This document shows, one piece after another, positions 42,501 to 55,844 of a DNA stretch of 64,000 nt; position 1 is the stretch's first letter; each line of letters begins with the position of its first letter. The translations under genes were made by a program, and so were the position numbers. The notes under the pieces were generated by a model that worked only from the letters and a program-made list of their open reading frames with translations, was not told the DNA's origin and did not search any database. The stretch spans positions 167,503 through 231,502 of the forward strand of contig RPFO01000310.1 of assembly GCA_009746045.1 (NCBI GenBank), in the 5' to 3' direction. The DNA comes from Mesostigma viride. Its lineage: Eukaryota; Streptophyta; Mesostigmatophyceae; Mesostigmatales; Mesostigmataceae.

Positions 42501-43795
42501 GGATCCACCGCTTGCTGCCACGGGCCAGAAAGAACTTCTATTGGCCAGGCATGCGAGAGTACATTGAGACGTACGTGCGCGAGTGTCCATCATGTCAGAT
42601 CATGAAGTCCCGCAATACGGGCTCACAGGCGGTCCCCCAGACCCTACCAGACCCGATGGGCCCTTGGGATTCCCTGATGATGGATTTTGTTGGCCCCTTC
42701 CGGAAGACCAAGAATGGCAACAGCATGATTCTGGTTTTCCTGGACCGTTTGACGCGCATGTGTCACCTGGCACCATGTCCGGCCGAACTCACGGCCGAGG
42801 CTTGCGCTAAGCTATACCTTCACCACGTGTTCAGGTACCACGGACTCAGCCGGCAATTCATATCGGACCGAGACAAGCTGTTCACGGCCCGCTTCTGGCA
42901 GGAGTTCTTTGAATGCCTGGGCACCAAGGTGTCGCTGGGGACAGCATATCACAGCTCGTCCTCCCACCTGGTGGAGAGGCTGAACCGCACAGTGCAAGAG
43001 ACCATGCGCCACTACACCGACGCGGTGGGAAGCAACTGGGAAGAGTTCTTGGGTTTGGTGGAGTTCTCCCTGAATAACGCCCCCCAGGCAGCTCATGGCT
43101 TCACACCATTCTTCCTCAACACGGGCAGGCATCCGCTCACGCCGACTGACCTTCTCACAAGCCCAGCCTTAGCTGAAAAGTCGGTCCGGCGAGACACCCT
43201 CGAAGGGGTGGAGAGGCTGCTGGTCCAGATGCGCCAGGCCCATGACAGTGCGGTCAAGGGCTACCGGGCCGCCGCAGAGCGCTACATGGCGAGGACTGCT
43301 GGCCGCCTAGATGCGCGCACGCCGGCCATCGAGGTGGGCGACTGGGTACTGGTGGAAGGCCCCCGCCTAGGACGTTTCTCTGAGAAGGTAGAGGGTGAGC
43401 TCAAGACAAAGCTCCGTCCTATGTTCCTGGGGCCACACAAGGTTCTGGAGAAGCTCGGAGATGTGATGTTCAAGGTGGACATCCCGAGCTCCTGGAACAC
43501 TTCCTCCAACTTCCATCGAGACCAGCTCAAGTTATACCACCAGAACTCCATCCAAGGTCGGCTCAACCCGCCGGCCCCTGTCGAGTACAACCCCGAGACT
43601 GGAGAACAGGAAGACGAGGTGGCCGAGATCGTGGACCACCGGGACATCAAGCGTGGGAGAGGTAGACAGCGACAGTATCGCGTACGGTGGCGTTTTGCTC
43701 AGCATGATTACGAGGATTCGTGGCGAACCGAGAATGAGCTAGAAGGGTGTGAACGTCTGCTTCGCGAGTATAAGGCCAAGCATGCCCTCCACTAG
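39556..43795 (+). CDS. pol: Gypsy pol: protease, RT, RNase H, integrase, chromodomain
   Basis: An open linker in a different frame (39556 to about 39887) precedes the pol frame, which is uninterrupted for about 1317 codons to TAG at 43793-43795. Protease MVDTGASTSF (about 39931) to IIIGIDWLD. RT: WRLVTDYRKLN, TVLDCADGFWQL, NSPASFQMLMN, AYLDDILVYSK (about 41098), FLGHTLS. RNase H: VATDASKVAIGG, HTDHRPL, VPDALSR. Integrase: H-H-C-C zinc finger (HDSLAGGHQG, CPSCQ), D in MMDFVGPF, D in ISDRDKLF, E in HLVERLNR. A GPY/F-like region (LRPMFLGPHKVLEKLG) and a C-terminal chromodomain (VAEIVDHRDIKRG, YRVRWRF) follow. This makes it a chromovirus-type Ty3/Gypsy. An extra segment of about 25 residues separates NSPASF... 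from YLDD, longer than usual. Confidence 0.93.
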
Positions 43796-43991
43796 GCTAC
43801 CGCGAAGGTAGTAGTGGTGGGGGCGCTATGACAACGGGCTTGATCACGTGTAGCCAGGATGCCGCGAAGGCACTTGTGTTATTCACGTCGATGTGTACGC
43901 ACCATCGTGGTAATTGGGTATAAGAGCCTAGTATCAAGTGTACCCCTTTTTCACACTCACACGCCTTAAGTCGAGTGTGCGATGATCGCAG

Positions 43992-45355
43992 ATGCTTCCA
44001 CAGCAGCCCGACAGCGAGGAGCCAGAGATATCGTTGTTCGCTGACAACGTTGACTTGCGGATGGACATGGACATGAACGTCCCGCAGCCATTGGCGGAGC
44101 CTAAGACTCCTGACCAACGCCAGGTGCAAACAGGGCCGACTCGGCGAACGGGCGGTTCTGTCACACCTGCGGTGACACCGATCCAACAACGGGACGGTGA
44201 TGCCGTGCGAACCATTCGGACCCAGGGAACGGGGGGGATGACGGTTCTTGTCGGGACGGGACCGACCCGGCGAACGGGCGGCTCGACCAACCTGACCAAG
44301 CTCGTTTCCGAGGTTGTTGAGCGCAACCAGAAACGGCCCCAAGTGGAACCGGATGCCCAGCGAGAAGTTAGACGTCGCGCATGTACGAACGAGGTGTCGG
44401 CGGGCAGCGTCTCCGCGGATTCCCAGAGTCCGCGCCGAGAAGCTCGAACTTACTCCGAGCGGGTGGCCCGCGTGGAGACGTCCCGCGCCCATATACCAGA
44501 GAGGCGTGGCCCGATACCAGCGGTGGGCTTTATATCTCCCGCGCAGGGGTCTTTGATCGTACAGGCGGTGGCTCGACCGGCGCCATGGACGGTGGGCGCT
44601 TACGTCAGCGCGTTTCCCGGCCCACAACGAGTACGCCCCTTACGCGAGTTTCGGGGTGTTCCCGTCTACATTGAACTCCCACCACCGCCGTTCGTGGCCG
44701 TCGACAGCGCGGACTATCATCGACCGCAACCGCTGCACTTTGAGGCAGGAACTCATGCGTATGTGGAGCGAGGCTCCATGCGCGAGCTAGTCTGCTTCGA
44801 CTTGCACCCAGGGAGGGCGGCCCCGCGACCCCAGGACTGCCTAGAATCGACGCCAGAGGGTTCTGGTACGCGTTACGGCCCCAAGCGGGAGCTGCCAAAA
44901 TACATGGTAGATGGTAAACCTCGAAAGGTTGACTGTCCCAAGTATGCTCCGTGCGAGGGAGAGGCATTCCTCGACTGGGTTGTGCCCAACTTTGTGAGGG
45001 CTCCGGGCTTTCGCTTCAACGCTCTCCAGGTGCGCGTCGTAGTGTTGACCATGGCGGGGGTTTCTTTGCGGAGCATGGATGTGGGGTTATTGATTGGAAC
45101 GCGGGCACAATCATGTTCACGCACCCGCAATACCTGGCCGCATTCATGTCGTACTGGCCCACCGGGACGTGGGTAGACCTCGCTCAAACGCGCACCAACG
45201 TGAACGAATACCAGCTCGCATACAATGCGGATCACCTCGCTAACCCCGGGAAGATCCTCGAGGAAATTGGTGAGCAGGGTCGCCAGGTACTCCACGAGTA
45301 TCGTCAACGGAAGGCGCGGTCGGGAGGGGTGGGCCCCAGCATTGGAGGAATGTGA
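43992..45355 (+). pseudogene. Gypsy extra ORF after pol (unknown function)
   Basis: About 200 bp after pol a frame opens (TTG/ATG near 43992, MLPQQPDSEEPEISLFADNV) and stays open to about 45176. The likely true end is in another frame after a shift near 45060: GTIMFTHPQYLAAFMSYWPT, then LEEIGEQGRQVLHEYRQRK, to TGA 45353-45355. The N-terminal half is polar with repeated GPTRRTGGS motifs; the C-terminal half is more compact (RGVPVYIELPPPPFVAVDS, CEGEAFLDWVVPNFV). No signal peptide, membrane segment or retroviral envelope feature is visible. Not a recognised family. Confidence 0.6.
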
Positions 45356-45674
45356 GGGTCGCGACCTCCTCATGGATGGATTGCAACGGGATGGCGACAG
45401 CATCCCATCGGCTATCAAGGAATTGTCCTTGTGTGGCAACGCCGGGGAGAATTGGCTTTACTAACCCGCTGGCGAACAGGGGTTGGGACATAGTATCCCC
45501 ATGGCCGATTTTGTACTATTGTTCTCTAAAGCTGTCTGCCCAGCCTGGGCGGTTGTCGCTTTTGTGTGTTGCTTGTTTTGCTTGCAAGAGCTTCTTTTTT
45601 TTCTTGTTTGTTTGTTTGTGTTAATTGTCTTGTTGCGTGCGCCCCAAGCCTGGACGATATAGCTATCGTCCCCT

Positions 45675-45688
45675 GGGGAAGGGAGGAG
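45675..45688 (+). promoter_or_regulatory. Gypsy polypurine tract
   Basis: GGGGAAGGGAGGAG directly precedes the 3' LTR start TGTTACAGCC, the expected primer site for plus-strand DNA synthesis. Confidence 0.8.
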
Positions 45689-46355
45689 TGTTACAGCCCA
45701 GACCTTTGTATGGGCGTAACAATGCCTTCAATTGATAAGTCGAAAGTCATTTGTTATTCGTTTGGGACTTTCGATAGCTCGCTTTCATAGTCCGCCGGAC
45801 TATAGGACTCAGTTCGGGACTTAATTGGGAATTTGTCCTAAGTTCGGGACTTTGTGTGTTTATTTGGTACTTTGTGTGTTCCGGACCAGTTATTTTGGGC
45901 CTAGCCAGAAGTACGAGATCTTCTAGGGGCCGGGCCGGCCCTAGACGTCATACAGAACCTATTGGGGCTTGACGGCAGTATCTGGAAGATCGGCGCGCAT
46001 GTCGGCGCGCCTGCACACCAACTTGCCAGCTTGGTAGCGCAGCTAGGTGAAATTGGTCTGTGGACGATGGACTCTCTCTCTTTGGTTTGATGATTAATGA
46101 AATGAGTGTTGACGACTCTCTCAGACCAAGGGGCACTAATCCGGATGTCATTTGCCTCATGACATGCCGTGTTATATAGCTAGATTAATTAATCATGCTA
46201 TAAGGCCTAGCTGAGGATAAACCGCTGCTCAGTTAGTCAATTTACTGCGATCTTTGCTTGCTATCGCGGTACGCGGATGCGCGGCTATGCCGGCTTATTA
46301 AACTGCACCTTATACTAGATTAGATCTTTCGCACCGTCCGGCTCGGGACGTAACA
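45689..46355 (+). repeat. 3' LTR of the Gypsy element
   Basis: 667 bp, TGTTAC...GTAACA, inverse of 28785-29452 with few differences such as a one-base indel near the end (GTCCCGAG against GTCACCGAG when oriented alike). Followed by GTAGT (46356-46360), the target duplication. Confidence 0.92.
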
Positions 46356-46632
46356 GTAGTGTCCTGTCATTGGACGGTACTAGAGTATCCTAGATAGGGA
46401 CCGTACTGCAGCGTGCATTGATCTGTGATCACACGATGCAGTGACTAGACTGCGACCTGTCATCGTGCGGCCTCGGGCCAACAGTCTGCACCCAACGGTC
46501 ACTGGCGGCGCGGCCAGTGAGAGGAACGTTGATAAAGGGTGAACCTATTTTCTAATGAACCAAGCAATTCATTGCTCACAGCTCACAGTGCTCTCAAGCA
46601 TTATACCAAGGTATCACATTCGTTTCCTAACT
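46356..46632 (+). repeat. Copia-5 LTR, 3' part
   Basis: 277 bp matching the end of the Copia-3 LTR (35315-35591), starting at the Gypsy insertion site and ending TTTCCTAACT. It completes the piece at 29453-29669. Confidence 0.85.
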
Positions 46633-46671
46633 TGAATTTTACAAACGCTCTTCAGCAACATCAAACTCAAC

Positions 46672-47105
46672 GATGGTTCAAACCGGCACTGGAAAAAAAA
46701 AAAAAAGAAAAAGAAAAGAAACTATATCTTGGGGACGACGATGATGATCAGCGTCGTCCGCCAGACAACAGGGCACCGGCTGATGTCGGTGCGCCTGCAT
46801 GCAATAACAACAAAACAAAAAGAAGACAAGGAAAAAGAAAAAGAAAACAAAAGAACAACAATGACAATACCAGCCAGGTGGAGGGTCCGGCTGCCGCGAG
46901 GCAGTCCGAACAACCCCCCTCCCCTGTGCGCCAGCCGGTGGCGGAGCCGGTTCCCCTACGGGGCACCGAACAACCCTCTTCCCCGCGGCGGCTGCGATAG
47001 CAGCACCCACTGCTGGAGCAGCCATGGCGGCGGCAATGCGGCAGGAAAACAACCCCCCAGGAGGCACCGGCCCCGCGCCGGCCCCTGGGGCTTCCAGCGT
47101 AAGCA
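46672..47105 (+). pseudogene. Copia-5 ORF0 fragment
   Basis: Follows the Copia-5 LTR by 40 bp. From ATG 46672 a Lys-rich segment coded by A-runs is followed by the same order of motifs as Copia-3 ORF0: acidic DDDD, KKNKK-like run, VEGPAAAR, QPPSPVR, PLRGTEQPSS. Frame changes occur in the A-runs and near 47000. Similarity fades near 47100, where the element seems truncated; no gag, pol or second LTR follows. Confidence 0.65.
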
Positions 47106-47940
47106 AGTCCGTTGCTTTCTTTCCTCATGCATGCTCTGATATAATGCTCAAGAGCGGTGGCTATCTTTTCAACATATCATAACCAAACAGAAAGCTATCG
47201 CTGCAGCATGAGGAGCATAGAAACGCTCCAGCTGTTATGTGATAAAAGCACTCCTGGCCTATCCCCATCGCCGGCGGTGGGCGGCCTGGGCTGGACGGCA
47301 TATGCAAACGAGACAAGTATCACCGTCCACCCCAACGTGAGTTATCTGAATGAATGTCATGTCTTTTGAACGCAGATCTCCCCATTTTATTTGGGATGAG
47401 TGTAAGGGTATTGTTGCTTTCTTGGCAGCACAGCCTCTACCCTCTAGGGAGACTGTTGATCCTCTCTATGTCAGGGCTGAGGGCCCTTAATCAAACCCAC
47501 TGCTGTCAACTCCCTAGACATGGAGCTTGCCCAGCCGCTGCACATAATCAATAACGCATGCAGTAGTGGCAGAAGCCATTACCAACCAGGTTGTGAAATA
47601 CGTGCGTATTGTCAAAATAAATACGGCAATACGCGTTTTTTGGGCCCCGACGTATTATACGCGTATTTGGTCCCGAATACGTGATTTGGACTTGGGCAAT
47701 TTTTGAGGTTCGAGCCGGGGCAGTGCTTGGCGCGAGGCCAGCCGGAACGTGGCGCGGCGCCTACCTCCCCCAAGATCTTCTACTATGCAAACTAGGCTCG
47801 ATTACTACGAACTAGGCTTTTCGTCAGTCCTGAGTCCAGTCACTCCAGTTCATAATGACTTGTGCAAGAATAACCTTACTGACTGACTGACATAATGACT
47901 TAAGGGGAGGGTCCCATAGAAATATATCAAAACTTACCCC
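47106..47940. other. noncoding stretch after the TE nest
   Basis: I see no supported gene. A short imperfect inverted pattern of ATACG/CGTAT words (AAATACGTGCGTATTGTC, then GGCAATACGCG and GTATTATACGCGTATTTGG) lies at about 47597-47685. Confidence 0.4.
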
Positions 47941-50900
47941 CCCTAATAACTACAGAAATGCAACTGACAACCACTGAATGATGTTTGGGGGCCATAAACA
48001 TGATGTTTGGGCATGCATACCACCACTTGTTGGGGGTACTACCCCCAGCCATACACCGGCTATGAGCTAAAAATAGAAAAAAACGCTGTCCGGGGCACAT
48101 CTTGCCCAGAACAGTGGGAGAACCAGTTGCATGAAAAAAGTAATACCCATATAAAAATGTCATGGGACATGGTTTCTACCTAATTGGATCAACAAAATCA
48201 GCACATCCCTTTGAGTTATTAATTTTTGGGCCAAAAATACGCTTTTTTAGGCGGGGCGTCCCCATACACACTCATAACACATCAATTAGGCCTAAAAAGT
48301 AATAGTCAAATTCTGTCATGACCATAGAAGGCACTGTCAAAGTTTGGTGGCATTCTGAGCTCAGCTGTAGCAGTTATTAATTTTGGCAGTTGGCCACCTG
48401 TGCAGACGCTAAGGAAGGCATTAGTGAGTATTAAGGCACACTAACACTTCCTATGCCATCCAAAAGGCTCCTGACCATGCCCAATTCGACCACAATGTAC
48501 AAGGAGGGGGCTGGGCACGTCATGTGCCCTTTCCTTACCTCGACACGGGCAACCTGTTGCGTGTGTGCACAACAATGAGGCAGGTAGCTCTACATGCCTA
48601 GCCGACACTTCTAAAGCATATTTCAGGTTTATGGTGTGGGCATCATCCCAAAACCAAGCTCAAACACACCCTAGAAAGCCATATCCACTAATTGCCCAAC
48701 AAGGGTAACAACAGACAGTCCACAGAGAAAGCAGAATTATCATACATGCTGCTTGCCAAGGCTTCTTACCATGGTTACCTTGCCTTGCTAGCATATAAAT
48801 TAGGGCTCTCCCATTTTAGTGGGAGAAAGGCCAACAAGACAACGATAACCCCTACCTACGTGCAGTTCCACCCATGCAGTATGCCCCTCAGAAAAACCAC
48901 TGCCACCTTTCTTTCCAGCGCAATTGTTTGCCAAGAAACAAACTCAAGCTTGTGAGCCTCTAACCACAATGAAGCCTCTGCTAAGAAAGGCCGCGTCAAT
49001 ATTCACACAAAACTAAGTGCTGTTAGCAATCTCCTTCCAAGAAACCACTCAGCAAATCCCTGACAACTTGACGATATGCCACGGTCACGCTTTGACACAT
49101 CCCAGCCATGCAACGTACATTAAAACCACTGAAAGGTGCCAGGAATCTGGCGATGCGCAGCACGGAATGGCATTATACCTGGCGCTAACTGCACGGAAAA
49201 AAGCCGAAAACTTGCGTTGATAACCCATAAAGGAAGCGAAACATTCATAGGGTCACGTTGATCACACGATCGTACCATTGCCGGAATTGTCCTTCGCCCA
49301 GCGGCGCAAGAAAGAACAACCTTCCATGGAATAATAAGACGCGCATCCCGCGAGCCTGGAGAGTGTCTTGCCGATCATGACGGAAATCTTGCCGAAACCC
49401 AGCAAATTTTTTAAAGCTTTACCAATAACGATTTAAACGCATCCTTGACGCTAGGTAAAGCCCATAAAACCTGACAATCACCGCCGCCAGCGTGCATTCT
49501 AATTTATTCCTCTCGACGAAAACATCAGATTGGACCCCCGTGGCGATGGTCATCAATAAAATCATCGACACTGCAAAAAACGCGAACTCCGCTACGAAGT
49601 AGTATCATTTACTCATCGTCTTTAAGATTCGCTCAGTTTCTCTGCATTCCGCGAGCTATCTTTTTCTACTCTGCCTGAAAGCACGTCGCCATGGCCAGCT
49701 CCGGTAGGGGTGCGCGCCCCGTGCACCACTTTTTCACGGTACGGACGGGTACCGCGAATTTTTCGGCGCCAAAATATTCGCGCCGGGACCGTCCCCTTAA
49801 GGGGAGGTGGCACCCCAAAATTGAACTAAGGTAATAACACTTGAAATTCATTTGCACAATGCTGAAATATGATTGCGGGCACTAAATAACATCTCTTGTG
49901 AGTTGTCCATGCACTTGTTGGGGTACTACCCCCAAGTATACGCCAATATTGCGCTATAAATAGAAAAAGACGCTAATTAGGGCTGGGTATGCCCCAGCCA
50001 ATGCACACATTTGTTGGCAACCAAAAATCAACCATTTGTAGTTCCCTGAGTGTGTACCTTGCTGAGCTATTTACATCATGGAAATGGCAAAACCTTGAAC
50101 AGTTATTAATTTTCCCGCAAAACAGGTCTTTTTTTACCGGACATTGGGAATAAACATATCATAAACACTTCAGATAAGGCCACAAAATCAAGCGAAAATC
50201 CGGCTAACAGGGGGACAGCAGTGGTCCAAGTCCCAGGTCATTCCGACAAGTCTAGCTCAAGTTATAAGGTTTTGCGTGCTAAAACCTGAACATACGCTAA
50301 ATGAGGTTTTTCTGTGTATAAGGCCACCTAGACATCATGTTTTCCATCCAAGAAGCCAAAAAACATGCCCAACTCGATCACACAACATAAGAAAAGGCTA
50401 GGCACCTCATCTGCCCTCCCCTGCCCTCAGCATGGCCAGCCTTGCCAGCGTGCGCATAGCAACACCATCGCTAGGCATACACGCACCAAGAGAGCATACA
50501 CTAAGCTCAGCCCAAGGTTACCATGTAAATTTATGCCAAGAACTCAGCAAGTATACGTGTAAAAACCTTAGAAATACTGCCCAAGCAATAGAGGCATCTG
50601 CAGCCTGCAAACTTGGCAGCAAATCTTACATGTTGTCTGCCAAGCATTCACATCCTATCCAGCTTGCCTTGCTGCACACATAGCAGGGAAGTCTTAATGG
50701 TTATAGCTCAAGGAAAGCAATGGAAACACCTATCTAATGCAATGCCACTCATGCAGTATGGCCAGCAAAAGAACCACTCTCACCTTCCTTTCCAATAGGG
50801 CAATTTGCTAAGAAGCTGATGCCAGCTTGTTAGCCTCTAGGCACATGCCGGATGTCGTTCTAAAACAGGCGTGTCAGATCCGGCACATAACAAAGCGTCT

Positions 50901-51600
50901 GAGCAAGCTCACGTCCAAAGGATTATGGAAAACAAATGTCAACACATTACCAACAACTTGACCTCGGCGCATTTAGCATGCCAGCCACAAACTACACGAA
51001 ATTGTACGAAATAGCTAGGAATCTGACGATGCAACCGAAAGAAATGGAGCGCTTCCTGCAGGGAAACTGCCCGAAAAAAAGGCGAAAGGCCGACGTTAAT
51101 GCACCTGCCTGCGTGGAAATGTTTCATGCATAAACTGGCACGCAAGTTCGAACAATAAAAGACATCATCCATTGATCAGGCGAACAAGGAAGGTGCGCCT
51201 TCCGTGAATACGTCGAAGGCGACATGCGCAGGCCTGCGTAGGTTCTTACCTTGAATGCCGGAAATGTAAAAGAAACCGGGAAGCTTCGGCACAAACTCGA
51301 CAACACCATTAAGTTAGCTTCATAATCGCTCTTTAGAGCCTACGTTGCCTCACAATAGCTGCCGTAAACCTGCATTAAATTTCATGATCCGCAAGAGAAA
51401 TTATATCCTGGACCCCCGCGCCCGTAGCCGTTCGAGAAATTAGCGGTATTGCAAACCGTAAACTTTCCGCCACGAAATGAGGTCATCAACTAATCTTCTG
51501 CGAAATTCAATCATTTTTTCTAGCTGTTTACGTGCCATATCGATTAATATTGCATAAAGGCATGCCGCCATGGCCACTTCCGCGAGGGTTGAGCGGTCCG
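47940..51600. repeat. diverged tandem duplication, period about 1.88 kb
   Basis: Copy A (about 47940-49820) and copy B (about 49821-51600) share ordered anchors at a constant offset: CACTTGTTGGGGGTACTACC at 48014 and 49908; CATGCCCAA at 48476 and 50365; ATGCAGTATG at 48876 and 50752; TGGACCCCCG at 49531 and 51409; CGCCATGGCCA at 49687 and 51567. Between anchors the copies differ strongly, so the duplication is old. No long ORF is shared; both copies place an ATGGCC near the end, giving 14- and about 49-codon frames I do not trust. Confidence 0.65.
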
Positions 51601-51604
51601 GGCA

Positions 51605-51780
51605 CAAGTAACTTGCATGAACTTGCATGAACTTGCATGAAGTTTTTGTAAACATCAGACACTGATTTCTTCAGACGATGCACAAGGCTGGGCGCGGCGC
51701 AGCGTGCGCAAGGCTGGCGTGCGCAAGGCTGGGGAGTGCGCGAGGCTGGGAGTGCGCAAGGCTGGGCGCGGCGCGACTTG
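51605..51780. repeat. short tandem repeats upstream of the gene at 52 kb
   Basis: ACTTGCATGA is repeated three times with an 11-bp period (about 51610-51642). GTGCGCAAGGCTGG-type units follow, about five diverged copies (about 51693-51775). Confidence 0.7.
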
Positions 51781-51976
51781 ACAGCTACCCACTGGTGCGG
51801 CGTAAAACTCCAACCGACGTAAAAGTGTGGCTTGCAAAAGGCGCCAAATTTTGAGCAAGCAGGACTTGGGTCAAATTCGCCGATGCGACCTCTGGTGATC
51901 ATGGCCGCAACTAGCCGACTGCAATCCTCGTGAAGAACGTCGCGGCTTGCGATTTCATTTCATAGGCACTATCATC

Positions 51977-53696
51977 ATGGCTAGGGCCGTGATTCTAGCC
52001 GTTATTTATTTAGGACTCATGTTAACGGCATGCAGGGCCTTGTCATATGTGAACATTACAAGCGATGAATGGGTACGTTTTCCCCTTTTGTTATACTTTG
52101 ATAATTTACGTTCTAGGTATTGTTCTACGTTCTAGGTGTTGTCTAGATATTGTTTACAACTTGGAAAACGCTGCCATAAATCTGCTTATCACGCTCTTGG
52201 TTAAAAAAAAAAAATCAATTGAGCAAGATATCTGCAGCTTCGGTTGGCGCTCCTCATGCGTGCAGGATATTGACAGCGGCGCCAAGCCGGACACGATTAT
52301 GACGCTCTGTATGCGCATAACGCCAGCCATGGCTGCCAAGTGCGTGTTGGAAAACAGCCCACACGCTACTCTTCATTGCAACGTGGCTACGATTGAAGTT
52401 TATGTTGAAGGGGGTACCATCCTGGCGGCGTATCAGGTGAGCGTTTGTCAGCTAGCCATATGATGTGTAGCCTGGCCTGCCGAAAAATTCACCGTAGGGC
52501 CTGGGTTTGAGGACTAGGATTTCTTTTATTTCATGGACTGTCATACGTACACACTTGTAAAGCATTACAAATGACGCTTGGCAGGGCACGCTCGGTAAAA
52601 TAAATTGTCATTCCGACATCATGTTAGCGACAGCCCTGCCCAGCGTAATTTGTAAGGCTTTACAACTTGTACTGTACCCTGCTGAGGCCCTTGGACAGTT
52701 TTGATGAGCGGAAAGCTCAAGGCCATGGTTTAAAACAGAAAAGGGACCTCGAGCGCAATGCAGGCTTCGTGTATGTGCAGGCTTCGTGTAGTGAATGTAT
52801 AGAATACTGAACACAAGAGTGGAAGGTAAGGTGCAGTCATGCGTGCGTGCATGAAGGTACAATATCCCTGGGTCCTTGCCCCTTGGCCCTTAACTCGGTA
52901 TTTGTTGTCTGGTAGAGTATGCCATGTGATCTTTACCGGGTAAACTCAGCATGGCTTCTTCAATGCCTAGCGGGGCTATACAACTGAAAGTGGTAAAATT
53001 GTTTATGTGCTTGCTGTACGGGGTCTTTGCCACCTGCATTGTGGTGACTGCGCGTCCTTATTGGTTTGTTTGTTGACTCACACCTTGTGTTATTATATTT
53101 CCGCCTAAATAAGACGTACAAAAGACGAGAGCAATAGCTCTGACAAGCCATCAAAACTTTTTCTATCATTTTCCCCCCCTGAAATTCCCGTCCAGCCCAT
53201 GCAATACGACATTACTCCAATACTCTGCATTATAGGTTTACTGATTTCTTTTACTATTACAACCCACAAATTGCTTAACTTTCTGGTTCTAAATTTTTCT
53301 TCTATTGTTTGTCTCCCCCCTCCCGCCCCTCCCCTCTGCTCCCCCCCGGCATCCTCCCTGTAATGAACCATAAAAAAGGTCGTCGGAACCGGCCAATGGG
53401 GTGGAGAGACGTTTGAAGCTTCAGGGGCATCACAGGTGCTCGCTCAGTTATGGGAGATTACTCGGGACACTGCCTTGCATTATGGCGCATGGGTTGGGCC
53501 CAAAGGGGCTCTGGTGCTACATGACAGAAGCCTTAAGGCGATGGTGATGGGCGGCATCCTGGCCCACTCAACAGTGCCATTCACGAGCAGTGTGCTTGAG
53601 GGCATGGCAAGACACGGCACGACTTATCACAGCGGGAAAGAAGGTTTTAAGGACATGAACGGAGCTGAGTTGTGTCCTCCTGGCCTTGGCGGTGAG
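51977..53696 (+). CDS. exons 1-3 of a predicted gene, signal peptide and unknown domain
   Basis: Exon 1 (51977-52072) starts MARAVILAVIYLGLMLTACR, a hydrophobic core that looks like a signal peptide, and ends at TGG|GTACGT. Exon 2 (52266-52436) follows CGTGCAG and ends CAG|GTGAGC. Exon 3 (53436-53696) follows ATCACAG and ends GAG|GTGAGT. All junctions are phase 0, and the joined peptide stays open. Visible pieces: DTIMTLCMRITPAMAAKC, TIEVYVEGGTILAAYQ, LWEITRDTALHYGAWVG, TTYHSGKEGFKDMNGAEL. I recognise no family. The last junction is in phase with an exon at 54220. Whether these exons really belong to the transposase gene downstream needs transcript data; it could be a separate secreted-protein gene. 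Confidence 0.5.
52437..53435 (+). other. second intron
   Basis: 999 bp between CAG|GTGAGC and ATCACAG|GTGCTC. Besides the hairpin at 52554-52667 it contains a C-rich tract (about 53318-53349) and nothing gene-like. Confidence 0.45.
52554..52667. repeat. long imperfect hairpin in the second intron
   Basis: Left arm ACTTGTAAAGCATTACAAAT plus GACGCTTGGCAGGGC (52554-52588) pairs with GCCCTGCCCAGCGT plus AATTTGTAAGGCTTTACAAC (52632-52667) around a 43-bp loop. It looks like a small MITE or stem-loop; no clear target duplication was found. Confidence 0.6.
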
Positions 53697-54219
53697 GTGA
53701 GTGATACAGGGCTGAAATGGGGACGTCGTTTGTAAGAACATTACGCCATCACTGATGTTTCTTTAACCAGGCGGGACGGTTGTTGGCCTGACAAAAGTGA
53801 GTGAATACAGTCTAGGGTTTAGAGCAGTAGTGCATAGGGTAAATTAAAGTCCGTGTTATTTTTCCACCCACTAGACCTGTGTGGCATCACTACCACATCC
53901 AAGTTCTTCATTCATGCGGTCTCCTGAAAAGGTTACCAAATATTTGCACCCTTGCTTGCATGCGAGCTTTGGTTGTTCTTAATAACAGGAGTGTGCATGG
54001 CAATAGATAAGTATCATTGGGTTGGGTAGACCAGCCGGGCCCCCCAATCCGCCAACACCATACTGGCTTCCACACACATGGTTGTTTGTTGGTAGTGCAT
54101 TTGTTATGATTGTTTTTAGCTTGCAAGTTTTAAGGTGAGTATTTTTTGCTAGAGAAAAAGGATTTAAATGATGTTATGTTTCTTTTCTTTTTTTTTTTTT
54201 GCTACTTGTTCTGGTGCAG
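53697..54219 (+). other. third intron
   Basis: Runs from GAG|GTGAGT to a T-rich tract ending TCTGGTGCAG|GCAAAA, a strong acceptor. No gene inside. Confidence 0.5.

Positions 54220-55844
<1,625 letters not shown>

Noticed and set aside
43797-44627. Minus-strand ORF of 276 codons opposite the Gypsy extra ORF
   Set aside because: Shadow frame in GC-rich coding sequence; the plus-strand frame has better composition and fits the element layout.
28785-46355. A 17-kb element with about 667-bp terminal inverted repeats (Polinton-like)
   Set aside because: The interior next to each repeat is a Gypsy primer-binding site on one side and a polypurine tract on the other; the ends are TG...CA LTRs. No DNA polymerase or capsid genes are present.
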